Source of the DNA: Agaricus subrufescens
Taxonomy: Eukaryota > Basidiomycota > Agaricomycetes > Agaricales > Agaricaceae
DNA length: 64,000 bases
Direction of reading: 5' to 3'
Assembly (NCBI GenBank): GCA_029945375.1
Contig: CM057060.1
Location: 3,286,001-3,350,000 of the forward strand
Under the pieces are notes generated by a model. That model searched no databases and was not told the DNA's origin. It saw only the letters and a list, made by a program, of their open reading frames with translations. A program made the translations under genes and the position numbers. Shown piece after piece: positions 21,199-32,227 of the stretch. Numbering within the stretch: the stretch's first letter is position 1; each line of letters begins with the position of its first letter.

Positions 21199-22987
21199 TT
21201 TCAACAGCGTTTCAGCCAGTTTTCCAGAATTAACCAGCATTAACTTCGCTGAATGGAATATCAAAATGTGAGCCTTCCTCCAATCCCACAACTTGTGGGG
21301 ATATGTCTCTGGCACTGTCCCTAAGCCCTCTCCTGGTGCTACTACTCTGGCTGACTGGAGCGGAAAAGATGAACAAGCTTCTGGTTTCATCACCTTGCGC
21401 CTCCATTCCTCACTTCTCCACCATGTCACTCCAGATGTCACTAGCAAGGAATTATGGGATGCTCTCTTGGCATTGTATGGCACTCTGGGTACTGCGCTCA
21501 TCTATTCTGAATTTCAGAATATCATGAGGATTCACATCTCTCATGACCAGGACCCTACCCTGGACCTGAATAGCCTTCGGGCTTTATTCAGTTGCCTGAC
21601 TGCGGCTAATACAAAGTACTCTATTGCCAATGAGTTACAGGCCATGATCCTGCTTGCCACTTTGCCTTCTGATTGGGACGGCATTGCATCTACTATCCTT
21701 GCCACTACCAAGTCCACCAGCCTCACATTTGACAACGTTGCAGTTGCCATTAAAGAAGAATACACTTGTCGTTCTTCTGGTCCTTCTGTCAATGTATCTC
21801 GCATCTCCAGTCTCAAACGCAAAGGAGATCAAAACCCTTATTGGAAAAATCAGAAGGGTGCTGGAAAGTTCTCTTCTAAGAACAAAGATGCGGATAATTG
21901 TCATAATGACCAGTGAAAACAAAATAAACATTCACATAGAGGCCATGGCAGCTTCAGAGGCAGAGGCAATAACCGACATTCTCATACCAATCCCTATAAC
22001 AATTCTCATAACAACTCGTTCCATCCCTCACACCATCATTCCCACAATTCTCAACAAACCTCAAACTTCAGTATTGAGTTCGCTTCTCCATCAGTCATTC
22101 ATTCTCTCTTTCCTGTACCGAACTCCGCCAACCTGCCACACCACTATCATCCTTCCCTTACTCCGCATGAGATACATCTCCATAATCTCAGGGCCTACCA
22201 AGCTCACAAAAAGAGGACCACCTCTGCTTCTTCAGACATCTCTGTTGGACTCAGTAGTCTCATCGACCATATCTTCCCTCCTAATGAATCACACCCACCA
22301 ACCAATATACCTCTACTCCAGAGGTTGTCTTCTCCTCAACCAAAATTTGAGGACCTTGGTGACAGAGAGGGAACTAAAGTTGAATCAATTAGCAATGATG
22401 ATACTGGCATCCCACCTATGGAGACAGGTCATGATGATATTACATATGGAGATCAAACTTCTAGCATCATTGACAAGAATGATGACGTGATTGATTTAGG
22501 GGATGATTTACCATTTGCTGGGGTGAACTCTGAAGAGGGTGCAGAATCGGAAGGATCATCTGAGAATGCCATGGCACAAGAACTCAAACAAAATTTGTTC
22601 CTGTCAGAACCTGAAGTGCCTGGGGCTTTTGCCACTAATGGCATTGATGAGGACTATGATATGGTCCTGTCTAATGCATATGAAATGCAAGTAGCATTCA
22701 CAGATCACACATTTGTTGATGCTTATAATCTACTACAGACCAGTCTACGACAACGAGGACTATTACCTCCCTGTCATTTCAGCAGAAATTCAAATGTAGA
22801 CTGGTTGGGTAGTTTTAAAATCAATAAATACAAAGTGATATGTGAAATTGCATCCCCAGTTGTAATACATGATGATGTGTTCAAAGATACATGTGAAATT
22901 TGTCACCATATGACCCAAAGCACCGGGGTTGGTCAAACCTTCTGGTTATTCAACTCAGGGGCTTCTTCACATTTTACTTTTGATTGA
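21199..22987 (+). pseudogene. Copia gag and protease start, interrupted by gypsy-1
   Basis: Remnant of the copia Gag region. The original ATG is at 14341, immediately left of gypsy-1; one duplicated GCAAC apart, the frame continues at 21199. A TGA stop follows after about 20 codons (after EWNIKM). A longer open part at 21293-21916 holds the copia Gag core (LWGYVSGTVPKP, LWDALLALYG). After a frame change at about 21916, a His/Asn-rich stretch and an acidic linker lead to the protease box, FNSGASSHFT, at about 22960. There the catalytic Asp of the usual DSGAS is Asn. A TGA at 22985-22987 ends the frame. Non-functional. Confidence 0.8.
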
Positions 22988-24042
22988 AATGACTTCATAG
23001 AATATGAAGAACTCTCCAATCCTATTCTTGTTGAGACTGCAAATAAAAGCGCACCACTCTGGATCATTGGAATGGGAAGCGTAATCATCATGCATGATGT
23101 GGCTGAATCTGATCAAAAGTTTACATGCACTACACAACTGTGGCCGGTTATGCATATGCTGGGATCTGGCCAAAGACTTATCTCGACTGTACAGTTGACT
23201 AAAGAAAGACTGACAATTGTCTCAAATTCTGAGAACACTACAGTCTTTAATGAGACGAGTTGGGTCATGTTTATTGCCAATAAAGGAATAGGCAGAGGAA
23301 ATCTCCATTACCTTGAGTTGATAATTCTTCAGAGTAAAGAACTAGGAATGATTGGATTGATAGGAGATGTCAAGTCAAGTTTTTCATTCGTGTTCTCATT
23401 ATGATGCGCACAATACGTCCATCCTTCACAGAAACGGCTGTTCATCTTTACAACTGAACACCTTTGTCTAGGAGAAATTGGATGACTCCATTCAAGTTAT
23501 GGCAAGGTCACAAGCCCAACATATCATATTTACAAGTTTTTGGGTGTGCCACATACATATTGATACCACAAAACCAGGGACAGAACAAACTTGCCCCTTT
23601 ATCAGAATTGATGGTTTTCATTGGCTACAAAAAAGGATCCAAAGCATATCGCTTCATGCGCATGCAAAGGGGCAACTCCATCTATGTCGGTACAACTGCC
23701 ATGTTTGATGAGAGTTGGTTTCCGAAATCAACTGACAAAACTCACCCTGGGTATGGAAATGTACAACAGGACTTACCGGAATCACGTCCTGCTCCTATCC
23801 TAACATTAATTCCTCCTAAACATCCCACATCTTCACTGGATTCCATAGACACTTGAGAAACAACTTCGCTGCCTCTTACTCCCAAGAAAAGGGATCACCC
23901 AGCTGGCTCTATTACTTCACCCCCTCCTCGACCAGATCCGAGGCATATTGCTGATCGTAATCCTTCACTTCCTGATAACAACATGGAACCTCTTGGAGAA
24001 TTATCTCCAACTCCTCCTTTGCGAGTTTTGCGGCCTAGAGGC
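22988..24042 (+). pseudogene. Copia protease C-part and post-integrase remnant
   Basis: After the TGA the sequence continues in protease-like and linker sequence to about 23400. It then jumps to the C-terminal side of a copia integrase (WMTPFKLWQGHKPN, LQVFGCATYI, FIGYKKGSKAYRF). The catalytic core of integrase is missing, so about 1 kb has been deleted. A TGA at about 23447 falls where copia integrases have the conserved YNRTP arginine, consistent with CGA to TGA. The last recognisable part (PLRVLRPRG) ends near 24040, before the place where reverse transcriptase should begin. Confidence 0.75.
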
Positions 24043-24241
24043 TGTTATGGCCCCAGCTGTTTTATGCATGAAAATATATGTTTAATGCGGCTAGGTGTAC
24101 ATATTAGGCTCGAGAATGAGCAATCGGTCACCCCGTTAGTAATAAGATCGGTTGAGGGCATGTGTGAAGGCGGGTTGAACTAGGATTCAGTCGAGATGGC
24201 CTCTGCAATTCCTAGCAGGAAAACTGTACTGCTAGGGGGAA
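24043..24241. other. Unassigned sequence left of the Tc1 element
   Basis: Not recognisable as copia. With 33324-34503 it forms a 1.4 kb block that occupies the position of the copia reverse transcriptase core. No terminal repeats or target duplication could be established. Confidence 0.4.
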
Positions 24242-24243
24242 TA

Positions 24244-24459
24244 CAGTGGCTCAAAAAACTGTCCCAATGTTTTGAGGTTTTCAACTATTTCAGTTATAGT
24301 GCCATGGGAACATCGCAAAACATTACGTAATAACTATTTATAGTAGCCTAGCATGTGATCTACCAGGAGCATTTTAGATTACGTAAATTGATTGGAAACT
24401 GATTGAGAAATTAAATCAACAAAATAATCAATCATTGGGACAGTTTTTTGACTCTCTAC
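24244..24459 (+). repeat. Left terminal inverted repeat of the Tc1 element
   Basis: Pairs with 33106-33321 with few mismatches, mostly at CpG positions. It is itself framed by a perfect 19-base inverted pair: TCAAAAAACTGTCCCAATG at 24251-24269 and its complement at 24433-24451. Confidence 0.9.
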
Positions 24460-24470
24460 CCTTGTTGTAA

Positions 24471-25363
24471 CTAATACTTTGTATGACCACCTTTAGCCTT
24501 GATAACTGCCTGGCACCTCCTAGGCATACTTTCTATAAGTCTTTGACACTCTTCTGGAGTGATTTTGTTCCACTCTTCAGCTACCCTTTCCCACAAATCA
24601 TGAACTCCTCTAGGTGGTTTGGGATATTCCTTCAACTTGTCCTTGAGGTTGATCCAAAGGTGTTCAATGGGATTTAAGTCAGGGGATTGGGCAGGCCAGA
24701 CTAGGACTTTGATGTTGTTGTCTTCAAACCACTTGTCTGTTCTTTTTGCCATGTGCTTGGGGTCATTATCATGTTGAAATATCCTCTTCCCCTCCTCCAT
24801 CTCCAGTTTTTCAAAGCTGTCAACCACTCCAGTGTCCAAAATATCACAGTATTGCACAGAATCCATGATACCCTGAACCTCTGTAAGCATCCCAACTCCC
24901 TCCCATCCCATACAGCCCCATACCATAAGGTTATTCCCTCCTCCATGTTTGACTGTAGGAGTAGTAGTCCTATCAGAAGGGCCCTCACCATTTTTCTTCC
25001 AGGTATACACCCTTCCATCTGACTGAATCCTATCAATCTTGGTTTCATCTGACCACAAGATCCTTTTCCAGTCCTCCACTGTCCAATTCTTGTGGTAATG
25101 AGCAAATTTGAGATGGTCTCTTCTATGTTGCTGTTTGAGGAGAGGACATTTCTTCTTTACAACAGCCCTAAATGAACTCTCTTTGAGAGCATTTCTGACT
25201 GTTTGAGGATGTACTGGATTGGGAATGATGTTGTTGATATACTGGGCACCCTGAACTGCATTATCCAGCTGGCCAGTAGTGATTTGGTGAATGATTGCCC
25301 TTTTGTCCTGAGAAGAAAGCTTAGCTGGACGACCCCCTAGCATGTTCTCCTTGTCCTCATCAA
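24471..25363 (-). pseudogene. Tc1 transposase, main part (DD34E catalytic domain)
   Basis: Cut-and-paste transposase lacking its first 44 codons, which lie at 32831-32962 on the far side of gypsy-2. The catalytic triad is intact: Asp in LWSDETKID, Asp in FQHDNDPKH and Glu in SPDLNPIEHLW, with 34 residues between the last two. The second part of the DNA-binding region (LGGRPAKLSSQDKRAII) is at the start. The protein ends GGHTKY. Nothing else disables it: apart from the gypsy-2 insertion the gene would be open. Internal starts, such as the ATG at 25343, would give a protein without the first helix-turn-helix. Confidence 0.88.
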
Positions 25364-25966
25364 TGTTATAGTGACCCCAGCCCGGTCCTAAGCTAGGGCG
25401 TTACGTCGTAGGAAATGCTCAGATTACCTAAGCGTAACAAAGGATCCTCTTCAATGATCAATATCTCAGAGTAACCCGAATACGCAAAGCAACTAGAGCT
25501 AGAGAGCAATATCAAAGATATTTAAAGCAATTAAGGCTTAATTCACTTCTAGGCTTTAGTTAGAGAAAAGGCTCTATATTCGAGTCTCCACCTAACCAAG
25601 TAGAAACGTTGGGGAGTTTCTACATGGCCAAGTCGACGTCTTATATACTACATGACTCTATCTATTAATAACTTTGATCCTAAGAAGCTCTATCCCTAAT
25701 AAATGATCCTCAGGGCAGGAAGCATGACTTGGGACCGAGATAGAAGCTTAATGAAACTAAAGATATCTAGATAGAAGTTCTTCTATCTATATATAAGACT
25801 TCTTAACTATTTATATAGAGTTCATTCATAATCAAGGCACAGAAGACAGTACAGAAATATCAAAATCAAAGAAGCGAAATATCAGTACAAGAATAGAAAG
25901 GCATAATTGAAACGATTACATAAGTAATCATTTCCGTAAAAGAAAACATTGTTCATAATCATAACA
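25364..25966 (-). repeat. 3' LTR of gypsy-2
   Basis: 603 bases, TGTTATAG to CATAACA on the plus strand. It differs from 32228-32830 at CCAG versus CCGG near the left end and at TATCAGTA versus TATCAATA. A purine tract (CGAAAGGGATAA on the minus strand) borders it. Confidence 0.93.
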
Positions 25967-26003
25967 TTATCCCTTTCGTAAGCTAGTATATCTATACTAG
26001 CAA

Positions 26004-26261
26004 TCATATATCCAAAGGTCCTTCTCCCATCATGTTGTATTCAGCTACATCATCATAAGCATATTCGTCAATCTGATCATAAATTCCCGGTGTCGGGGAT
26101 CGTTGGTGTTTAGGTTTGCTAGAATTCCTGCGGTGTAGGGAAGACGAGTGATCTGTTCCTCGATTGTGACGATTGGTGGGAGGGATGGTAGTGGAGAGTC
26201 TACCATACTGTTGGGTGGTGTTATCAGTGTGGGGTTTGAGCTTAGGCTTGAAAGTGGGCTG
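26004..26261 (-). pseudogene. Read-through extension of the gypsy-2 accessory ORF
   Basis: After the TAA at 26262-26264 the same frame stays open for 85 more codons and ends with an acidic, Tyr-rich tail (DEYAYDDVAEYNMMGE). A second overlapping frame (stop at 26045) is also open and reads protein-like (VTIEEQITRLPYTAGILAN). Which one is the true C-terminus (nonsense mutation or frameshift) cannot be decided here. Confidence 0.35.
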
Positions 26262-27362
26262 TTAGGTTGGTCCAAGGCTAGTGGTAGTGACTGGACCTGT
26301 GGTGTTGGTGGGGGGCGATAGATTGGACTGTTGGGATGATAAATTGGTGTCCCTATTGGAATTGGTGTGATTGGAGAGCTGCTGTGGTAGCATGGAGATT
26401 GGGGTCGTAGGAGAAGTAGTCCTGGGGGTGTAGTAGGGGGTGTTGGAAGCTGTAGTGTTGGTTCTGGAAGTATAGGGGTATGGACTAGGGAAGGGGGGTT
26501 TAGTGGTGAAAGCGAGGGCATTGACCAATACCAAGGCCTCTGGGGGTAAATCCCTTTTTGCAATTCCGCAATAAGGATTCTTGGGGCAAAATTTGGCAAA
26601 GTGTCCAGGGGCTTGAGTATTACAGTATCTGCAGTGATAGAGCGGGCAATACGACGGGAAGTGACCCATTCTGCCACATATGTTGCAGGTTCCACCTGGA
26701 CGTCCACTATTTTCAGCTCCTCGTCCTTGAGAGTAAGTAGGTCGTTGATAGTTTGTCGTATTAGGATAAGACGGAATGCTGGGGTGTGGTGTAACCAGTT
26801 CATTAGGTTGTTGAAGTTGTATAGTAGGTATGGGAGTTGTTGGATTGTGAAGTTCTGAGGTACTCCTAGAAGTCAATTCATATCGGTTTGTAGTTGATTG
26901 ACTGATGTTCTGATTTGGGAAAATAGGAGAGGAATTGATTTGGGCGATGTGTTTGAAAATTTCATTATGAATGGGAGAGCGCGGGATATGCTGGTCCAAA
27001 GCATGAAGGTGGGCGTCCATTTCTTCAATTCTTTGAAGGTATGAACGTCTTGCAGCATTGAGTTCAGCAACATGAGTCCCGATCTCGTACACCATGGAAG
27101 AGAGTCGAGGAACGCGGCCGTAACTGGACAGAAAGTGATTGGCTGTTTCTTCATGTAGAAATGCTTGTCGAATGGTGGCAATCTGTTCATCGGATAATGG
27201 TTTTTGAGTTCCATTACCTCGAGGCACAGTAGGTGTGGAAGAGGGTGTTTGGAGTCGTGGCGTACCAGGATCTTGGACACTTTCTTCCTGTTTGCTGGCA
27301 TCGAAAGTGATAGTAGAGGATGATTTAGATTCAGTGAGGTTAGAAGCTTGAGAGTTGCTCAT
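26262..27362 (-). CDS. Accessory zinc-knuckle ORF of gypsy-2
   Basis: Unknown 366-residue protein downstream of pol, in its own frame with an ATG at 27362 (MSNSQASNLTESKSSS). It has a Ser/Thr-rich start, then a helical stretch (EETANHFLSS, NAARRSYLQRIEEMDAHLHA, about residues 70-130). Tandem Cys/His clusters follow (CNICGRMGHFPSYC, CRYCNTQAPGHFAKFC, about residues 227-262) that resemble retroviral zinc knuckles and would bind RNA or single-stranded DNA. The end is Pro/Thr/Ser-rich. It resembles a second nucleocapsid-like protein but is not the element's Gag, which is present upstream. It may be shortened by a recent nonsense or frameshift change at its end. The position after pol parallels accessory ORFs A and B of gypsy-1, although the sequences are not recognisably related. 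Confidence 0.6.
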   Translation of the reverse strand: MSNSQASNLTESKSSSTITFDASKQEESVQDPGTPRLQTPSSTPTVPRGNGTQKPLSDEQIATIRQAFLHEETANHFLSSYGRVPRLSSMVYEIGTHVAELNAARRSYLQRIEEMDAHLHALDQHIPRSPIHNEIFKHIAQINSSPIFPNQNISQSTTNRYELTSRSTSELHNPTTPIPTIQLQQPNELVTPHPSIPSYPNTTNYQRPTYSQGRGAENSGRPGGTCNICGRMGHFPSYCPLYHCRYCNTQAPGHFAKFCPKNPYCGIAKRDLPPEALVLVNALAFTTKPPFPSPYPYTSRTNTTASNTPYYTPRTTSPTTPISMLPQQLSNHTNSNRDTNLSSQQSNLSPPTNTTGPVTTTSLGPT

Positions 27363-27394
27363 TGAGCTTGGGGTGTTAGTCTAGATAGTGGTTG

Positions 27395-27402
27395 CTTTTA
27401 TA
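27395..27402 (-). promoter_or_regulatory. Candidate internal TATA box before the gypsy-2 accessory ORF
   Basis: TATAAAAG on the minus strand, 33 bases before the ATG at 27362. The TAA inside it ends the truncated integrase frame. Identical octamer to the one that precedes gypsy-1 ORF A. Confidence 0.5.
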
Positions 27403-27693
27403 CTTTCTCAATTAGGATTTCGGCTATGTCATCTGCTGTGGCTGTCTTTTTAGTGGCAGTTAGAATTATCCCTTTCGTAAGTCCATGGTCCACTATGGAC
27501 AAAATAGCATCATAACCGTCATCTGGTGGTAAATCTGTGATGAGATCCATAGATATTTGGGCAAAGGGTTTAGTTGTAGAAGGTCCTTTAATTGGTTGCA
27601 TTGGAGGTTTTGTTGGGTGCCAGTTAATTTTATATTGTTGACAAATTGGGCATCCTTTGACATAGTTTTGAACATGTGTTCATTCCAGGCCAA
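27399..27693 (-). pseudogene. Integrase remnant of gypsy-2
   Basis: Continues Pol after a frameshift inside the HHCC zinc finger (near 27675): the two histidines are in the pol frame, and the cysteines (GCPICQQY) are in the next frame. It holds the first catalytic Asp (SMDLITDLPPDD) and ends after AEILIEKV, before the second Asp and the Glu. The core and any chromodomain are missing. Confidence 0.8.
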
Positions 27694-29912
27694 TAGACTT
27701 CTTTGTTTAATTTCCGAAGTGTTTTGGCTATTCCTGGGTGTCCAGATGTCTCATGATCATGTACCCTATTTAAGATTTCTCTCTTTAACTCCGTATCTTC
27801 TGGTATGACAATCCTTCCTTGATATTTATAGGATTTGTCTTCTTCTGTAAATCTATTATTGGGTGTAATTTTATCTTTCATGGTGTGAATCTTCTTTTCT
27901 ATTTCAGTCATTAAGAAGTTGATGAATTTCTCCGAAGGTATAGCAATAAGGTTTTGATTGTCTTTTCCTTCTGGGGTGAGATCAGGTCGTCTACTGAGTG
28001 TATCTGCTAGGACATTCTTATTTCCTGGGAGATGTTTAATTATATAGTTGAATCGTGTCATATATAGCATCCATCTGGCTTGTCTTCGGTTTAATTGTTG
28101 TGGTTCTCTCCATCTTGTTAAGTTTTCGTGATCTGACCATATGGTCACTGGATTAGGTGATCCTTCCAAATAATGTCTGCACTCTTTGAGTGCTCTGACT
28201 ATTGATAGGAATTCTTGATCCGACACATGGTAGTTTCGTTCTGCAGGGTTTAGGGCTTTAGAGAAGTATGCAACTGGGTGTTTATCTCCATTTGTATCTC
28301 TCTGTAATAATACTGCTCCTGTTGCAAATGCTGATGCATCACATTCTATTTCGAATGGTTTTGTTTGGTCAACCATCTGGAGTACTGGTTTTTCTAAGAA
28401 TAGTTGTTTTAATCTATCAAATGCTTCTTGTGCTTTAGGGTTCCATTCAAATTTAGTTTTCTTTCTTGTCAATGCGGTAAGAGGTTGAGCTATTATTGCA
28501 TAATTATGGATGAATTTCCTATAGAAATTGCAGAATCCAATGAATTGTCGGACATTCTTGGCTGATTTTGGTGTTGGCCATTGTTTTATTCCTTCTACTT
28601 TAATTGGATCCATTTCAATAGAGTCTGGTGTTATTATAGCACCAAGGTACTCTAATTGTTGAGTTTCAAATTCGCATTTTTCTGTTTTAAGATAGAGTTG
28701 GTTCTTTTCTAATATCTGTAATACTTCTTGTGTCAGTTTGTTCAGTTGTTCTTTTGTTTTTGCATGGATTAGTATATCGTCCATATAGATAATAACTCCT
28801 CCATTGTCAATTAGGTTTTTGAATAGTGAATCCATCATAGATTGAAATGTGGCTGGTGAATTTGTCATGCCAAAGAACATGACAGTAGGTTCATATAGTC
28901 CTTTTGGTGTTCTAAAGGCTGCTTTCCATTCATCTCCTTTGTGAATTCTGACATTATTGTATCCTAGTCTGACATCAAGTTTGGTGAACCATTTTGAATT
29001 TCGTAGTTTGTCCATAATTCTTGCAATACTTGGTATCGGATGAGCATTCTTAATTGTATTTTGATTTAGGTAGCAATAGTCTTGACAAGGTCTTAGGTCT
29101 CCTCCTTTCTTTCCTACAAAGAAAAATGACGATGCCATAGGTGATTTGGATTTTCGGATATATCCCTTTCGTAGATTTTCTGATATAAACTTTGCTAGCT
29201 CTTCTTCTTCTTTCTGTGTTAGATTGTATATTGGCATCTGTTTTGGCTCGAAGTCTGATTTGACTTCTATTTTATGATCCCATGATCTTCTTGGTGGCAT
29301 TTTCTCTGATTCTCGTTTATTGAAAACCTTTAGGAATTTGTGAAATTTCTTTGGCACTGCTTTGCTTGGATCTGATTCTTTCTTTGGTTTAGTTGATTTA
29401 TTGTATAGTTGTTGTGACATATTGGTTTTATTAATTTCGTAGCATAGTCGATTAATTGCTGTGGATGGTGCCTTTGATAATTTGAGGGGTAGTTGTTTTT
29501 CATCTCTCCATTTTAATGAAGGTTCTTGCCAGTTGATTTCAGGGTTGAATTTCTTTAACCATGTAATTCCTAAGAATAATTCATGTCCTCCAAGTGCTAC
29601 TATTCTTGGTGTGATTGTCATTTTCTTCCCATTTATCTCTATTTGTAATTTAACGTAGTGAGTGCATTTCCCTGATGAATTTCTTGATCCATCTGCATTC
29701 AATGTATACTTGACATGTTTAAGTGGATATTTCTTTAATCCATATTTCTTTACTAAATTGTGATCAATGAATTCTCCTCCAGCTCCTGAATCAAGTAATG
29801 CTGGTTGTTCATGACTGTCTTTGTTAGTATGTATTTTAAGTGGGACTAATAATGTTTGTCCTCTAGACTTTTGAAGACTAATCAGGTCGATTGAGTCTTT
29901 GAAGCTATTCAA
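27630..29912 (-). pseudogene. pol: Pol of gypsy-2 (protease, RT, RNase H, start of integrase)
   Basis: Open for 760 codons in the -1 frame relative to gag. Aspartic protease near residue 42 (LLDSGAGGEFID). Reverse transcriptase has FVGKKGGDLRPCQDY, KWFTKLDVRLGYNNVRI and the active-site box YMDD. RNase H (IECDASAFATGAVLLQ) follows, then the first half of the integrase zinc finger (HDHETSGHPG). RT and RNase H residues are intact. The protein is cut by the frameshift near 27675, so integrase cannot be made. Codon use is A/T-rich compared with gypsy-1 (visibly more AAA, ATT), marking a different lineage. Confidence 0.88.
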
Positions 29913-31674
29913 AAATTTTCTTCAGCTGAGAATTCTTCAAATTTCTCATCATCATTATCTTCTTCTTCGATATTGTAGACCATAGCATTAGGATCTACTG
30001 GTTCTGGTTTCTTCTTCTTCCAAGTCCCTTTAGTAGCGGGTTTCCTGTTTCCATCCTTCTTGTTTCTATTTGGTCGCTGAGTTTTGTCCATTCTTGCTTT
30101 TCCTTCTTGCTTAACATATAACTTCCTTTGTTTACAGTCTCTGACCCAGTGTCCTTTCTTGTGGCAGAAAAAGCATTCGCCTCTTCTAAGAGCTGCTCGT
30201 TGCTCTTCTGTGAGAACAGTATTGATGAAATCTTGTACTGCTTGTTTGGATGAGCTTCTTTGTCTAACAAGGTTGATTTCTTCATCGGAGGACTCTGTGG
30301 TCTCATCAGGCTCAGGTCCTGATTCACTGTCACTGTCTGTAAATCCGAGGTTGTTGAGTTGGTAGTAGATGTTGTCAACATCCATGTCCCATTCGCTTCT
30401 GGTTGGTTTAACAACTGGTTCACTGTAGATGTTGGCATATCTTGGGTTTTCTCTTTTCCCTTTAGCGTTCTTGGACTTCTTATGTCTTGGGATCAATCTA
30501 TACGATCTTGAGACTTTTCTTTGTGCTTCAATGATTCTGGCTGCGTTTCTTGCTGCTGTTTTCCAGTCTTGGATTGTTTGTGGGTCTTTTCTGATTGCTT
30601 CGATTCTAATATCGGGGTCAAGTCCTTCTGCAAAGTAAGCTTGTAGTGCTGGGTTGTCCGGTAGTCCTGCTTGTGATGAGAGGACTGAAAAGGCAGAAAT
30701 ATAGGCGGCGATATTTCATCCAGACTGCCGTATATTGCGTAGTCTCTGTTCTGCTTCGTATTTTTGTAGGGCGGGAGCAAAGGCTTGTTCAAGGGCATTC
30801 TCAAAGTCTGCCCATGCATTGTAGTTGGGGTGAGTGTTGAGGTAATCAAGTCTCCAGTCTGCTGTTGCACCGTCAAGGAGTGAGAGGACGAATCTGATTT
30901 TGTGGATGTCGTCTGTAACTCCGAGTGAGTCAAAGTGTAGTTTGACTGCTGCAAACCATGATCTGTATTGTTTTGGGTCTCCATAGTATTTTGGTGGCTT
31001 TTGGAATTTAAGGCCTGGTGGGAGTGCTCCTGGTTGGGCTGGTCCATGGGGTGATGGGGGTTGTGCCATTCCTCCTGGGTTGTTTGGTGATCCTGGGGAG
31101 CTTGGTGAGCTTGGTGGATTTGGGCTTGGTGGGTTTTGCGGGTTCTGCGGCGGCGGTGGCGAGTTCCTGGGGATAGAGGGGGATCTGCTTCTTGTTGGGC
31201 TTCTTCTTTGTGAGATTGGGTGGTTCGGGCTGTGAGCTCCAGATTTATCAGTCGCTCTATGTCTTGAATATTCTGCTCTTGGGTCCGGATTTGTGCTGAA
31301 ATAATTCTCTCCTCTATTTCCTTCTTGACCAGTTGCCCTTTCAATTTGCTGATCAAATCTCTCTTGTTCTTTATTTGATTGAATAGATCTGGCAGAGATT
31401 TCTTCTCTAAGTTGTCTGATAGCTTCACCGAAGGTGATTCCTCCAGATTCTTTCTTATCTTCTTCCTTTTCAAAGGTTGTGTTGATTCTTGGTAACTCTC
31501 TGAAGAGGTGCTCAGTATATTCTGTTTGTACTTCCTTGTTGTCTTCCTTCGATAGATAAAAAGACTGTCCCTTTTCTTCGTCGTAGTAGTACCAGTCACT
31601 TTCTCCTTTGTCCTTCCAAACTGTTTTACCCTGTTTCTTACTTTCAAATGTAATATCAGTAGTAGATGCCGTAG
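29909..31674 (-). pseudogene. gag: Gag of gypsy-2 with an in-frame stop
   Basis: One continuous frame from about 31674 to the TGA at 29909, broken only by a TGA at 30716-30718. The N-terminal 200 residues are charged (QSFYLSKEDNKEVQ, then a Pro-rich PPPPQNPQNPPSP). The capsid domain follows (KYYGDPKQYRSWFAAVKLHF to ALQKYEAEQRLRNIRQSG), and after the stop comes ISAFSVLSSQAGLPDNPALQ, the expected continuation. One zinc knuckle (CFFCHKKGHWVRDC) lies near the end. No ATG was found at the start of the long frame; either it was lost or a spliced leader supplies it. A shorter start at 31069 (MAQPPSPHG) exists. Confidence 0.8.
29912..29918 (-). promoter_or_regulatory. Predicted -1 frameshift heptamer at the gypsy-2 gag/pol junction
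   Basis: On the minus strand the last gag codons are GAA AAT TTT TGA. The heptamer A-AAT-TTT fits the X-XXY-YYZ rule in the gag frame and touches the gag stop. Slipping by -1 leads straight into the open pol frame (TTG AAT AGC). Confidence 0.65.
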
Positions 31675-32212
31675 TGTTAAACCTATGTCAATACCAGACC
31701 ACAGTCTTGGTATTGATTTGTTTGTAGTTTAGTCTTTTACAGACTCTTTCGAGTACAGACCCTCTATTGGTCAAGTTTTATAGTCTTTACTGACTGTTTC
31801 CACTTTTGGAAAGTGTGACAAGTGTCACTGGTGTAATAGGGAGCGCTCCTCGGAGCCACCCGGTCACGCTGTCACAAATGTCGCAAATGTGTTTTTAAAG
31901 TCTTTGCTGACTTCAACAAGTTTATTCTCTTGTTGATAAGAACTCTACTCAAGGATTTAGTTGGATATAATCCTTCTTAGCTCCTTGAAGCTTCCAGATT
32001 ATTTAATGAGCACGGAATCTGCTCTGATTGGTAGAGGCAATCTGTAACTAATCCACTAGTTACCAGTGTCAGTTGATCCTTTTCCTAGGACAACAACTAG
32101 TAGTTTATTGGACAGTCTAGTGTTATCTTTGGTAACCCAAGTTCAACTAGTATTATGAGCACTCGATGGGTATCTCGGCGAGTTGACTACTCTTTCCAGA
32201 TCACGGAAGAGG
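31675..32212 (-). other. 5' leader of gypsy-2
   Basis: Untranslated leader between the primer site and gag; no ORF. It may hold packaging signals. Confidence 0.5.
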
Positions 32213-32225
32213 AACGTTTCTACTT
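32213..32225 (-). other. Self-priming primer-binding site of gypsy-2
   Basis: Two bases from the 5' LTR. On the minus strand it reads AAGTAGAAACGTT, the perfect 13-base reverse complement of LTR bases 32474-32462 (AACGTTTCTACTT on the minus strand). That LTR segment lies about 30 bases after a TATA box (TATATAAG, plus 32504-32511), near the predicted RNA start. Same logic as in gypsy-1 with a completely different sequence. Confidence 0.75.
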
Positions 32226-32227
32226 AA

